DNA from: Meghimatium bilineatum
Lineage: Eukaryota; Mollusca; Gastropoda; Stylommatophora; Philomycidae
Assembly (NCBI GenBank): GCA_034231615.1
Contig: CM067314.1
Coordinates: 12,725,881 to 12,789,880 of the forward strand
Direction: 5' to 3'
DNA length: 64,000 nt
Shown: positions 43,581 through 53,894 of the stretch, in pieces
Layout: each line of letters starts with the position of its first letter
How positions within the stretch are numbered: position 1 is the stretch's first letter
Translations under genes and position numbers: made by a program
The notes under the pieces: model-generated
The model's input: the letters and a program-made list of their open reading frames with translations, nothing else
Databases searched by the model: none
Told to the model about the DNA's origin: nothing

Positions 43581-43726
43581 TGATTATTATTATTCTGGAA
43601 ACTGTACAGTTATTATTTCTAGTCGTTATTATGAATTTTACAGGGATAATTTCAGTCTTGCCTTCGTCCGAAGAGAAATTATAGCCAAAATTAGAAACAG
43701 ACGGTCAAAATCTTTAGGGAAAGTTA

Positions 43727-44467
43727 AAAATTCTTGAGACTAACGGGAATTGAACCAGTCCGTTCTACGGCACCAAATCGCCTAGCAACAATTGCACACT
43801 CGTTTTTCCGTACTTGACTAACCGCATCTCCATTGTAGTATGACAACATCAAGGAATGGACAGGGCTAGATATTTCCACACTCATCCGCATCGCTGACGA
43901 TAGAATTCGCTGGAGGACTCTGTGTGCTGAAGCATCCAATGTGGTACCCCTACGACCCTGAAGGGTTATGGGTTTATTGATTGATTGAACCGCATCTCCA
44001 AAGAAGATGCGATTTCATCAAGCCATTCAAATCGTGCACACAAAGTCACCCGAACGGACCAATCGAGACAAGGACTATTACAACATGAACAAACATCCTG
44101 TACGGGTATTGAAATATCCTCAGTAACAACAAACATATAACATAATATCCGTATTAGTTATACAAGGGCCGATATGTCTTCTTGTAAACATGGATAACAT
44201 ATATAGACAATACAATTTTGCTTCAAATAATTGTTTATACAAGTAAATTTAAGTAGGAAGACAGAGGACAATTTTTTAAAAATTCTTGAGACTAACGGGA
44301 ATTGAACCAGTCCGTTCTATTTTTTAGGAGATGCGGTTAGTCAAGTACGGAAAAACGCGTGTGCAATTGTTGGTAGTTGATTTGGTGCCGTAGAACGGAC
44401 TGGTTCAATTCCCGTTAGTCTCAAGAATTTTAAAATAATTGTCCTCTGGCTTCCTACTTAAATTTAC
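43727..44467. mobile_element. Foldback element with tRNA-like arms, copy 1
   Basis: Flanked by the perfect 13-bp TTAGGGAAAGTTA (43714-43726 and 44468-44480). The arms carry AGACTAACGGGAATTGAACC on the left and its inverse GGTTCAATTCCCGTTAGTCT on the right. GGTTCAATTCC fits the Pol III box B consensus. An extra internal partial arm at about 44270-44325 and a nested LINE N fragment (43833-43987) complicate this copy. No protein coding. Confidence 0.75.
43833..43987 (+). mobile_element. LINE family N 3' end, 155 bp, nested insertion
   Basis: Perfect 13-bp duplication AACCGCATCTCCA (43820-43832 and 43988-44000) within the foldback element. It encodes DNIKEWTGLDISTLIRIADD, RIRWRTLCAEASNVVPLRP and a stop, the last codons of an RT tail, and ends GGGTTTATTGATTGATTG. 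An extreme 5' truncation. Confidence 0.9.
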
Positions 44468-44480
44468 TTAGGGAAAGTTA

Positions 44481-44840
44481 AGGAGAATAGTACAACTTTA
44501 ACATTAAGCCTATATTGTCTTTTTTTCTGCTTCTGCTTTTACTCTGTACCAGACTTTAAATACCTCATTTCCTATTGATTTTGGCATGCTGCTTTCAAAC
44601 ATCATCATGAAATCTCCTAGTTTGCTCTGGTTTTGTTTAACGTGATGAATTTAAATTTCAGCAATACAAATTTCATGTATAATTTTTAATCTCTTTGTTG
44701 AACAGTTATTTTTTACACTTTATCATTAAAAAACTTGTTATTACAAATTCAATGAAGTGATATTCCACCATAAAATGTTAGAACAAATAAAAAACACTAT
44801 TTAAAGTTCACATATAGTGTTTCTAAAAAGCATATTTGAA
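44481..44840. other. AT-rich spacer
   Basis: No element or gene recognised. Confidence 0.45.
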
Positions 44841-44844
44841 CGCC

Positions 44845-45070
44845 TACCGTCATCATTCAGTCGCTGTTCGAGTTCTCTTTGCTTGCGTCTTTTAGTCAAT
44901 CGGTGACTCAGTCTCTTGTGACAGTCCAATAGCAATCAGCAAGCGTTGAAGGGCTCGAATATATTCTTGATATCCTGTGTCCATTGTAGCAATGTCTTGG
45001 TGAAATCGTTCACCATGTTCCTCACTCACCGTTCTACTGGGCAATGGTTTTTTTGGTGCGGAAACCATTG
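44845..45070 (-). pseudogene. Relic of a widespread 'EHGERFHQDI' ORF
   Basis: The minus strand reads TVSEEHGERFHQDIATMDTG and YQE. After a shift it gives LADCYWTVTRD. I know this pairing (EEHGERFHQDI followed by ADYCW) from uncharacterised, element-associated ORFs dispersed in many invertebrate genomes. The function is unknown to me. Stops and a frameshift show it is inactive. Confidence 0.5.
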
Positions 45071-45378
45071 TCCAATCATCTTGGTTATATATTTTACGGT
45101 TACGTTTCCGATATTGTTATTTGTTTCTTGATAAAGATCCCATTAGGACCTACACGTTGATAATTGTCTTTGTTCTATGTTTTATTGATATTTATTATTA
45201 TTTTATATGTATAGTTAGGTATCTAAAGTAACCTGTATACTTTATTTAGTATTTCCTACTTATTCGTCTGGTTACTGCGGTACTTTCTATTTTGTTGGAC
45301 ATCCTCCGATATTTTGGTTATTTATATTTATAAGCACAGAATCAGTTGGGTACATCAAGATAAAAGAAATAACTGAGT
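45071..45378. other. AT-rich spacer
   Basis: Nothing recognised. Confidence 0.45.
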
Positions 45379-45775
45379 TTCGAGAACAAATGTCTTCGTA
45401 GGATAACTAACACCCATTGGAGTGAATTCAAATCGAATGATAAAATCAGAAAAGAGACACATCAAAATTTCATCACAGATGTTATCAGAAAACGCCGTTG
45501 GTCCTACATCGGGCTTGTTCTATGCGAAGTCACCAACACAATACACTACCAATCTCTTGAATGGATACCTACAGGTAAAAGAGCCAGAGGTAGACTAAAA
45601 GAAACACGAAGAAGAACAATACTTTGAGATAGTAACACAACCAATATTCATACTATTCAAGAACTGCACAGAATATTTTTGAACAGACAAAATTGGAGAG
45701 ATCTGACCTCTGCCCTATACACTAAGTTCAGCGCAAAAGGATAATGAATGAATGAATTAATGAATGAATGAGTGA
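45379..45775 (+). mobile_element. LINE family H, 3' end with (TGAA)n tail
   Basis: Reads CLRRITNTHWSEFKSNDKIR, NFITDVIRKRRWSYIGLVL, IPTGKRARGRLKETRRRT, a stop, then IHTIQELHRIFLNRQNWRDL and SALYTKFSAKG, followed by TGAATGAATGAATTAATGAA. The C-terminal tail of an RT with one nonsense codon. Confidence 0.82.
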
Positions 45776-46149
45776 ATATCTAGATAGGTAACGCCACATG
45801 AGATCATTAAGAAATACTAGCGTATAGAAGTATTTGTTTTCTATGAGAATTGGTTCAAATCGGGAAATTCCGACTATTATTATTACCATCCACCCCTTTC
45901 TGTGACTCGTGATATGCCTCTATGTATCTATAAGTCTATGGATCAACCCAGCATATATCTGTAGTCTAGTAATTTCCTAGGCAATATTTACGTGTATTAA
46001 GTCGTCATTGCTTTTTGAACGGCTCTGATGCACAACAGCCTGCAGCTGAAACTCAGATATCTTGGCAGCATGATATCAACTCTATACCTATCAGCCACAA
46101 TGCTGGATTACACACACCAGACAGGTTCTCACACTGGTTTTTCTATTTT
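45776..46149. other. Spacer
   Basis: Nothing recognised. Confidence 0.4.
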
Positions 46150-46275
46150 TATTTTTTTGCAGCAGGTCATTGATCTACTGAATTTCCAGCAGAATATAAT
46201 CCAGAGGACAGAGATACATTGTGTCGTCATTTTATTCTCGCCATTGTCCGACACACTCGGCGCCGGTATTAAAAC
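46150..46275 (-). mobile_element. SINE S1a, old copy
   Basis: In minus sense it has GTGTGTCGGACAATGGCGAG, AAAATGACGACACAATG, TCCTCTGGATTATATTCTGC and AGTAGATCAATGACCTGCTG, in S1a order and with a single copy of the internal segment. The tail is replaced by a T/A-rich run. Confidence 0.7.
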
Positions 46276-46313
46276 TATATAAATAAGACTTATTGTCTTC
46301 TCCATCTCCGTCA

Positions 46314-46904
46314 AAAATTCTTGAGACTAACGGGAATTGAACCAGTCCGTTCTACGGCACCAAATCGCCTAGCAACAATTTTTCCGTACTTGACTAACCG
46401 CATCTCCAATAAAAGATGCGATTTCATCAAGCCATTCAAATCGTGCACACAAAGTCACCCGAACGGACCAATCGAGACAAGGACTATTACAACAACAACA
46501 AACATCCCGTACAGGTATTGAAATATCCTCAGTAACAACAAACATATAACATAATATCCGTATTAGTTATACAAGGGCCGATAGGTCTTCTTGTAAACAT
46601 GGATAACATATATAGACAATACACTTTTGCTTCAAATAATTGAGGATATTTAAATACCTGTACGGGATGTTTGTTGTTGTTGTAATAGTCCTTGTCTCGA
46701 TTGGTCCGTTCGGGTGACTTTGTGTGCACGATTTGAATGGCTTGATGAAATCGCATCTTTTTTGGAGATGCGGTTAGTCAAGTACGGAAAAACGCGTGTG
46801 CAATTGTTGCTAGGCGATTTGGTGCCGTAGAACGGACTGGTTCAGTACCCGTTTGTCTCAAGAATTTTTAAAAATTGTCCTCTGGCTTCCTACGTAAATT
46901 TACT
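46314..46904. mobile_element. Foldback element with tRNA-like arms, copy 2
   Basis: Two imperfect inverted arms of about 215-225 bp (46314-46533 and 46643-46867) around a spacer of about 110 bp. The duplication TCCATCTCC(G/C)TCA (46301-46313 and 46905-46917) has one mismatch. The right end carries an extra 35 bp or so (ATTGTCCTCTGGCTTCC..), as in copy 1. The arms hold the GAATTGAACCAG box-B-like sequence. A transcript could form a near-complete hairpin. Confidence 0.82.
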
Positions 46905-47029
46905 TCCATCTCCCTCAAGCAGATCATACAGTCAGTTTTAAGCATACCCTTTCTGCCAGTAAGACGCTGAAGTAATTTCTAATTATGACGTGGCAGGAAA
47001 TACTATTTATTGTCTATTGTCTTTCCCCA

Positions 47030-47190
47030 GGTGGTTTGTGATCCACTCTTGCTGTTAAGCGTAGGGATGAATGGAGCTCGAGTTTGCGTTCTAAAGCCAG
47101 ATGTGTGGCCTTGGCTGTGCTATTACTGTGTCTGTAGAAGATGTCCCTGACGTTTTCTATCCATCTTTTCCGTGGTCTTTTGAAGGAAAT
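47030..47190 (-). mobile_element. LINE family R, 3' fragment
   Basis: The minus strand reads KRPRKRWIENVRDIFYRHSN, then THLALERKLELHSSLRLTAR, the basic block and terminal helix of an RT tail. Confidence 0.62.
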
Positions 47191-47369
47191 ACTACATAGA
47201 TAAATTTTAAAAAGTCATAGAACTGTCATGCCTTATTTTCAATTTAGTACACTGCAAAAGCTAAACGCCATTCAAAGAATATTTCCTCTCTTCTGAAGAA
47301 GTAATTACAATCCGCAAATGTCTTTTTTTTTTGTTGGTAGTTTAAAAAAAATATTTTTGTTAAAATAAT

Positions 47370-47460
47370 TTTCATTTCACTTTTTATCTGTCCACAGTAC
47401 TCTCCACATTCTTCTATAAAAACACATCTCTACTGCATCTATATAGTTACTTGCTATTGT
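47370..47460 (-). mobile_element. Small LINE RT-tail fragment
   Basis: The minus strand reads YIDAVEMCFYRRMWRVLWTD, the counterpart of the A-family MWFYRRMLRIPWT motif. Too short for family assignment. 47190-47370 is T/A-rich without features. Confidence 0.5.
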
Positions 47461-47528
47461 TCGGATTGTCTAAGATGCACTTCCACACACCATATTCGGT
47501 GTTTATATAATTTATACGATCCCTCCTA

Positions 47529-47810
47529 GTAGACCGTGTGTAGCCGAGGCTCGAAAGAGAAGCAAAGAATAGCAACACTGTTTACCTTCCACGCAAGTCG
47601 TAAATGGTGACTAAGGAGGTTATTGGATGCAGTTGGCTGTCCCATCCCATATAGGGTCAGTGACCCAAAGTCATGATGAAGTCGGATGTGTCAGGCCAAC
47701 ATGCGCAGATATTGCAGCAATGCTGTAAACCATGACACAACGCATTCCGTTCTCCGGACTACATCCCCCTGCTAATCTGCAGGAGTTTGAGAACGAACGC
47801 AGAAGAAGAA
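47529..47810 (+). mobile_element. SINE S1b, 282 bp, with 11-bp duplication
   Basis: Bounded by GATCCCTCCTA (47518-47528 and 47811-47821). Landmarks are as in the copy at 25317, ending GAACGAACGCAGAAGAAGAA. Another S1b in opposite orientation begins right after the second duplication. Confidence 0.93.
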
Positions 47811-47822
47811 GATCCCTCCTAT

Positions 47823-48075
47823 TCTTCTTTCGTTCATTTTCAAACTCGTGCAGATTAACATGATATAGTCTGGACAACCAAATGTGCTGTGCCATGGCTT
47901 ACAGCTTGACTGTCATATCTACGCTTTCGGTCAGACACATCCGACTTCTGCACTACTTCTAGATAAAGTGACTCTATGAGATGCGACAGCCAATTCCAGC
48001 TCCTCCTCAAACTTCATTAGATGCCTCGTACGATGTGCATGGTAGGTCACAGTGTTAATATTTTCTGCTGCCCTA
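47823..48075 (-). mobile_element. SINE S1b, older copy, tail-to-tail with the previous one
   Basis: Starts (plus view) TTCTTCTTTCGTTCATTTTC, then GTCAGACACATCCGACTTC, GCGACAGCCAATTCCAGCTC, GATGCCTCGTACGATGTGCA, in exact reverse order to the neighbour. The two form an inverted repeat of about 250 bp with a spacer of about 12 bp. Confidence 0.8.
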
Positions 48076-48249
48076 TAGGACGTATGTGATACACGTGTGC
48101 GTGTATAGGAATTTTACAAACATATACTGACACGAATATCGGCGCACAACTCACAATCTATAACAATCTTCTATATACTATAATATAAAATAACAGTAAA
48201 TCTTCTATATACTATAATATAACATAAAATATAAAAAGTAAAGTAACCC

Positions 48250-48420
48250 ATAGCATTTATTAATGCCGTAGGGGTGTGAGATGTTAGCGATCTCACATTT
48301 CAGAGGCTCTGTAAATGAGGGCGGTAGCCATCTCCTCTCCCTTGCAGTCTTTACTTCCCGGATTAATCCGGTGCCCATTTAAGGCTGGGTGCGCTAACGC
48401 GGCTCCCATATACTCAAAGT
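48250..48420 (-). mobile_element. SINE-like element R2, copy 2
   Basis: Shares GGTGCCCATTTAAGGCTGGG and the GCGGTAGCC / CTCCTCTC..CAGTCTTTAC.. order with the block at 17080-17378. Diverged; ends unclear. Confidence 0.45.
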
Positions 48421-49055
48421 ACATTTCAATACATCAGAAACGACAAATATCAACAGCATAATGTTATAAATTATTGCCCAGATTTTCTAATAATTATCTC
48501 GTAAACTATTTGATGTAATGGAAATTAATTTTTTTTACACGCAGTCTTGAAACATCTATGAAAATTCTAAAATTTTATGACTAATAATTTCACAGAAAAT
48601 ATGAATGAAACACAAAGGCACATTTCTTTGATATGTTTGAGAAATATAACAAGGGAATGACCTAAATATTATATTTTATTATAACAGGAAACATAAAAAA
48701 TAAGTTAAGGTGATGTAAAGTCAAATAATTACTTAACAGATATGAGCACAAGATTTATATTGGGAGATACATTGATTCATCATCACAGAATGTAGTAAAC
48801 ATACAGAAGGTAGTAAACATACAGAAGGTAGTAAACATACAGGTAAATCAGAGACGTTATAACAGCGTGCTGTGTGTTAATAGTGGAGTATCGGGTAAGA
48901 AATCATCAAGATTAATTTACATTTTACAATGTCTCAATTTGAGTATATTGTACGCGATATATTTATCAAGCAATAATATCTACACCAGAAGACCATCTAC
49001 AACAAAATATAAATATAATGCATAGAGTAAGGTCTTCAATATGAAGATAAACACA
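48421..49055. other. AT-rich spacer with an 18-bp triplet
   Basis: ACAGAAGGTAGTAAACAT occurs three times in tandem at about 48792-48845. Otherwise nothing. Confidence 0.55.
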
Positions 49056-49059
49056 GTAA

Positions 49060-49704
49060 AACTGAGGTGATGTCAGTCGCAAATAGAAAGAAACATCACC
49101 TGTCTCATCGATGACTAACAACGTGAACAGGTAAAAGAATTCATTTATCTTGGAAGCATGATATCCTCAAATGAGAAAAACAGCAAAGAAATACAACATA
49201 GATGCAGCACAGGATGCCAAATCTATGAGCAAATGTCTCCTATTTAAAAATAAAACAAATATTTGTGCATGAACACCAAAATTGTACTATATAAAACAAT
49301 AATAATACCATCACTATGCTACTAAAGCAGAACGTAGAAATTAACAACAACTGAACCGAAAAGTAAAACTTGTTGCAACAGAACTGACCTGTCGATGTAG
49401 AATCCTTGAAGTAACAATAAGGATAGAATAAAAAAACACGAAAACATCAGAAGACTAGCAAACACAATGCGAATCTGTACTACAACAGAAGATAACAGAT
49501 TAAGTAGTTTTCACATGCTTCCAGACGTCCTTCAGACAGTGTCCCTCAAAAAGCTTTACTATACAGGACACGATGGATTCAAAGCCAGAGGCAATCTTTG
49601 GATTACAGAAATATAAAAAAGTCAAAGAAAACAAACATATATGAAACACATAAAAATTTCATCTCTAGAGAAATCTTCTAGTCCTGGCGCTGCAAAGCAT
49701 AAAG
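49060..49704 (+). mobile_element. LINE family G, copy 2, heavily decayed
   Basis: Parallel to 62985-63560: FIYLGSMISSNEKNSKEIQH, then IIIPSLCY-like, ELTCRCRILEV, then HMLPDVLQ and GFKARGN, ending near TGGCGCTGCAAAGCAT. Many stops and shifts. It received a hAT MITE exactly at its 3' end. Confidence 0.78.
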
Positions 49705-49880
49705 CAGGGCTATTCAAATTGGCAGTACGTGGGCCAAATCCGGACCGCGGAGGCCTAGTAAGTGACTCTCGAATTATTCCTAAAACAGTGAAATAAAGTT
49801 ATAAAAAACAGACTTCTGGCCCGTGATTAACCTCATTTTCTACATTTTGGCCCCCGAGTAAATGTAGTTGAATATCCCTG
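49705..49880. mobile_element. hAT MITE, 176 bp, perfect 8-bp duplication
   Basis: Ends CAGGGCTATTCAA and TTGAATATCCCTG are inverted repeats with one mismatch. The 8-bp GCATAAAG stands on both sides (49697-49704 and 49881-49888), as hAT transposases produce. The interior TGGGCCAAATCCGGACCGCGG is typical of hAT-derived MITEs. No coding capacity. Confidence 0.93.
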
Positions 49881-49888
49881 GCATAAAG

Positions 49889-50154
49889 GGTATAAAGCGA
49901 AAACAAAGAAAACAAGTAGGCGGTCCTATGTTGAAAGGTGTGATTGGCTATGTGCTACAATAACTCAACCATGGGTAGTGACTCTATTTGACGTCGTTAA
50001 GAGTCCTCGGCTGAAACATTAAGCTAAAAGAATATTATCACATTAAAAACTGCAATTTTTATTCTGATGCAATATGTAGCAGTCATATACACATGTCACA
50101 AGGATTATGCCTCGAGATTTACAGCTACCAAGTGATATTGCATGAGGTCACTAG
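49889..50154. other. Spacer, part of LINE G trailing sequence or unique
   Basis: Nothing recognised. Confidence 0.4.
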
Positions 50155-50880
50155 TCATGTGACGTATGTGTGTGTCATGTGACGTATGTGTGTATCATGT
50201 GACGTATTCCTTCCAGAACGTTGTCTTCCCAATGAACTCTGAACCTCTCTCTGTCTTGGGCGATGTGGCTTGCATGTTCTAGCGATGTATTCATATTATC
50301 TTTAATGTCGTCAGTCCATCGTCTTCTTGGTCTGCCCCTTCTCCTCTAATCAGGTACTCTTCCCTCCATTATTTGTCTTTCTAAACAGTTATGTCTCTTT
50401 ATATGACCAAACAGGCGTAGTTTTCTTTTTCTTATTGTGTTTAGTAACCAACACTCTGGAATATTCAGTGTGTTTATAATATCTGAGTTTCTGATTTTAT
50501 CCTTCCATGATATTCTAAGTATCTTTCTGTAGCAGTTCAACTCGAAGGCGTTGATCTTCTTTGCCACTGTTTTACTTAGGGTCCATGTTTCAGCCGTATG
50601 TTGCAACCGGAAAAAAAATGTTCGTAACATTAGCACTTTCGTTTCTATTTTTTTGGGTTTTTGCATATGTTTTTCAACCGTGTTATTTTGCAATATGATG
50701 GTGCCAATCTCTTCCTTATTTCTGCCATGCAGTCTCCTGCACCGTTGATGTTTGCTCCTAAGTATTCAAATTTATCCACACATTCTATCTCGGTATTGTC
50801 TATTCTGATTTTTGGTTGTTGTGGTGTTATATCTGTTGACCTGATTTTTGTTTTTTGCGTGTTTAAATACAAGTTTTGTG
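50155..50880 (-). mobile_element. LINE family E, copy 1 (longest)
   Basis: The minus strand begins at the end of the RT palm: LNTQKTKIRSTDI, IECVDKFEYLGANINGAGDC, then AETWTLSKTVAKKINAFELN, CYRKILRISWKDKIRNSDII, NTLNIPECWLLNTIRKRKLR, LFGHIKRHNCLERQIMEGRV. It stops at a premature codon and ends in the GTCATGTGACGTATGTGTGT tandem terminus (50155-50210). Confidence 0.88.
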
Positions 50881-50889
50881 CTTAGCTAT

Positions 50890-51000
50890 ATTTCACAAAC
50901 ACGAGGATCTCCAAATAAATCCACTTTGCAAACAAGGCATCACGAGTCAGTTTTCAACTCCCGACCTCTGGATGACAGAGCTCAGAGGTTGACCTCTGAC
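50890..51000 (-). mobile_element. tRNA-derived SINE S2, copy 2
   Basis: The minus strand has GGGAGTTGAAAACTGACTCG (decayed box B) followed by TGATGCC..TTTGCAAAGTGGATTTA and GGAGATCCTCGTG, parallel to 27230-27350. It abuts the truncated 5' end of LINE E, as the other S2 copy abuts LINE C. Confidence 0.5.
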
Positions 51001-51104
51001 GGTGAACAGCTCAATCCCGTAGATAAGGAGGGGGAGAGGGGATTCAAGGACAGATCCACCCCTCTCTCATTTAGAAATAAGAACATAATTTATTACTAAG
51101 AATT

Positions 51105-51160
51105 TACAGAGCGCGTTCGTGATGGTCACGGTACCGGGTTTGAATCCCGCCGCAGCCCAT
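51105..51160 (+). mobile_element. tRNA-like T-arm fragment (SINE head remnant)
   Basis: CGGGTTTGAATCCCG is a perfect T-arm hairpin containing a box-B match, preceded by GAGCGCGTTCGTGATGGTCA. The D-arm and acceptor partner are missing, so I call it part of a tRNA-derived SINE and not a tRNA gene. Confidence 0.5.
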
Positions 51161-51164
51161 TGTG

Positions 51165-51885
51165 CATCCGGACCGTTCTACCGTTCCGAGCCATGCTAAA
51201 CTATTAAATGTTTTTAAAATCACTAGAAAATCTCCAAAGTAAAAACAATGGCTGAGTTGATTTGCACGTCCTCAATAGTTTATGCTACCAATCCTTTTCA
51301 CTAGAAATTTAGACAAAATGATGGAACAATTGTCCACCCCTCCCTCCTATTGCAGATGTATCTACAATCACATTGTCGTTACCAATACTCTAGGGAGACA
51401 CCTCCCCCCACCTATCTTCTTGTTTGAATTGAATAAAACCATACAACTCTAATTACGTCAGCAAGAAATATTGTTGTTATTACTTCATCGCTAGCTCCAG
51501 TTATTAATTAGAGCTTTTATTTGCTATTTTCTTCGATAATTCAATATCATTTTTTATAATGTTATGAGTAATTTTTTTCAAAATGAAGGAATTTGACCAG
51601 TTTTAGCAACAGTTAGTCTAATTTGAACACAAACAATTTAACTAAAGGACATGAGGCTGCCCATACATTACGTCAGCAAGTTTTTATGCACATTTGTATC
51701 TCCTCCACCCCCTTCCTTGTCAACAACAATCAAGAATTTAGAGACCGTCCCCGGCTAAATTATTGTCAAAAAGTACTCCCACTCTTTCCTCAAACACAAT
51801 ATATTTATAATAATGTATTGCAAAAATATTACGAAAAACATTATTATTTTTTTCAGACTTACAGTAAAACGTTTCATCATTAAAA
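51165..51885. other. AT-rich spacer
   Basis: No tandem repeat, coding segment or known element. Confidence 0.5.
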
Positions 51886-51889
51886 AATG

Positions 51890-52325
51890 TTCAACCGAAG
51901 ACGGATGTGTCGGTCAATTGACCCAAATAAATCTGCGACACAATGCATTTTCATTTTCTGGACTAACCAAACTGGAAATATATTAGGACTATTGTCCTGC
52001 TACAAGATAGAGATCTTTTAGGACAATTGTCCTGCTACAGGAGTGAGATCTATTAGGACAATTCTCCTGCTACAGGAGTGAGATCTATTAGGACAATTCT
52101 CCTGCTACAAGAGAGAGATCTATAAGGACAATTTTCCTGTTATAGGAGTGAGATCTATTAGGACAATTGTCCTGCTACAGGAGTGAGATCTATTAGGACT
52201 ATTGTCCTGCTACAAGAGAGATACCTATTAGGACTATTGTCCTGCTACAAGAGAGAGGTCTATTAGGACTATTGTCCTGCTACAAGAGTGAGATCAAATG
52301 GAAGTTGGAGAATGACCACCGGAGA
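51890..52325 (+). mobile_element. SINE S1a copy with internally amplified minisatellite
   Basis: Head AACCGAAGACGGATGTGTCG and GCGACACAATGCATTTTCAT, then the segment ATATTAGGACTATTGTCCTG repeated about nine times. The SINE's distal part GGAAGTTGGAGAATGACC follows. The same segment is present once in the copies at 2268 and 16546. Total length is therefore about 435 bp against 163 bp. Confidence 0.85.
51985..52295. repeat. 35-bp minisatellite within SINE S1a, about 9 copies
   Basis: Unit GATCTATTAGGACAATTGTC plus CTGCTACAGGAGTGA. Contains the perfect 14-bp palindrome AGGACAATTGTCCT in several units. Confidence 0.9.
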
Positions 52326-52765
52326 AATAATTTAATTGGTGTATACAAAACAGTATTATTGACGTCAACTTTTATCAACCCCATACGTCTTCCTTGTCAT
52401 ACTAACCCCCCTCCCACACAGACGCACACCAATTTTTGACCTAATTAGAGGACAGGCCCTAACCACGACCGTCTCTAGTAAGACATTTTATGTAGAATTG
52501 TCACGTGACCGGACGGGTGCCCTTGTTTGCCTTTCGGCCGCTTACTATTTATATACATGGAGCCCCCGTCGTTATATTTAGCATGTGATCCAAAATATGT
52601 AAATAGTGACCAATCTAAAGTCCAATAATAATGAACAACGTAACAAAAGGGGTCATAATTAATTCAGTTGAAAGGCCCTTTAAGTCGACAGCCATACCTT
52701 AACACCGGACGTACGGCATTTATTTTGATACAAAGAATGTGGTGAACTTGACAAATGTGTAGCAA
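52326..52765. other. Spacer with an R6-like palindromic end
   Basis: 52535-52605 carries TTACTATTTATATACATGG and CAAAATATGTAAATAGTGACC, a diverged inverted pair like the MITE at 8576-8656. The remainder is unassigned. Confidence 0.45.
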
Positions 52766-52769
52766 CTCA

Positions 52770-52975
52770 TAAGCCCTTATGTGGTCACCTGCGGGTAAAA
52801 GAAAAAGAGGAAGTCCAAAAACAACCCTTAAAAACACCATTCTTAAAGAAGGGGAATTAATAGGCTGTAAGACCATCCAGGAACTAAATCTGCAGGCAGC
52901 GGACCGCATCATATGGAGAACCACAACCTCTGCCCTATGTGTCGTTTACGGCACGAAAGGAACAAATTAACATTA
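52770..52975 (+). mobile_element. LINE 3' end (H2 type), copy 1
   Basis: Reads SPAGKRKRGSPKTTLKNTIL, KEGELIGCKTIQELNLQAAD, RIIWRTTTSALCVVYGTKGT, an intact RT tail end. The same end is at 57955-58110 and 58349-58470, there followed by (AACT)n. Confidence 0.8.
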
Positions 52976-53009
52976 TTGCACGTCGGTTATAGGAAATTAA
53001 CCATAAAGT

Positions 53010-53611
53010 TATAGGATAGTAAAACAGTATCAATGTCTTGGACACATAGTCACAAATGATGGCAGATGTGAAACAGATGGTAAAAGGTGAATAGGAATGG
53101 CTAAAAGTACATTCAATAACGTGAGGAAATTATTAATATCTAAACAAATTACAAACAAGTTAAATATGTGAATTATAAAATGCTACATCTATTCCATATT
53201 AATGTATGGCTCAGAAACATGGACACTAAATAAACAATTAGAAGACAAAATTGATGCCTTTGAGATGTGGGTATATAGAAGAATAGGGAGAACATCATGG
53301 AAAGAGAAGAAAACAAATAAAGAGGTGCTAAAGACACTTAATATGAAGAAAGAACTACTAAGAGAAATAAAGATCAGGCAAATAAAATACTTTGGACACA
53401 TTAAAAGACATGACACCTTATTGAAGACCTTACTTGAGGGTAAAGTCAAAGGCAAGCGAGCAAGAGGTAGGCAGAGATACAAGTGGGAGAGTAACATCAC
53501 ACGATGGACAGGTTACAGTCTAGCAAAGTGCACCACCAAGACAAGAGACAGGAGATGTTGGATATACGTTGCAGCCAATCTTCGTTGCGGAGATGGCACT
53601 TAATGATGATA
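53010..53611 (+). mobile_element. LINE family D, copy 2
   Basis: Reads QCLGHIVTNDGRCE, a stop, RIGMAKSTFN-like, LMYGSETWTLNKQLEDKIDA, FEMWVYRRIGRTSWKEKKTN, KEVLKTLNMKKELLREIKIR, YFGHIKRHDTLLKTLLEGKV, ending VAANLRCGDGT with a TAATGATGATAGG tail. The tail half is open for 133 codons, so it is younger than copy 1. Confidence 0.88.
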
Positions 53612-53894
53612 GGAAATTCTGGATAAAACGAAGTTTTGGGTAAAATGATGAGCAGTGATAATTATGCTACTTGAAGTGTTCTCGTGACGGGGTTAGAGAG
53701 TAAACAACATTGTGACATGTGACGCGTGAGAAGTCACACGGGAAGAAAAACATGGTCGTATGACTAGTCGATATGAAAAATATAATGAAGATAATTTGGC
53801 AGATGTTCAAGAGAGGAATAAACAGGTTGTGAGAAAAAGCGTAGTAGAAAATGACAGAATTGCGGTTTCCAATTATTTTTGAGTCTTGATCCCG

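Noticed and set aside
51105-51160. Possible tRNA gene
   Set aside because: Only the T-arm is present; no D-arm, anticodon arm or acceptor pairing. Better seen as a SINE head fragment.
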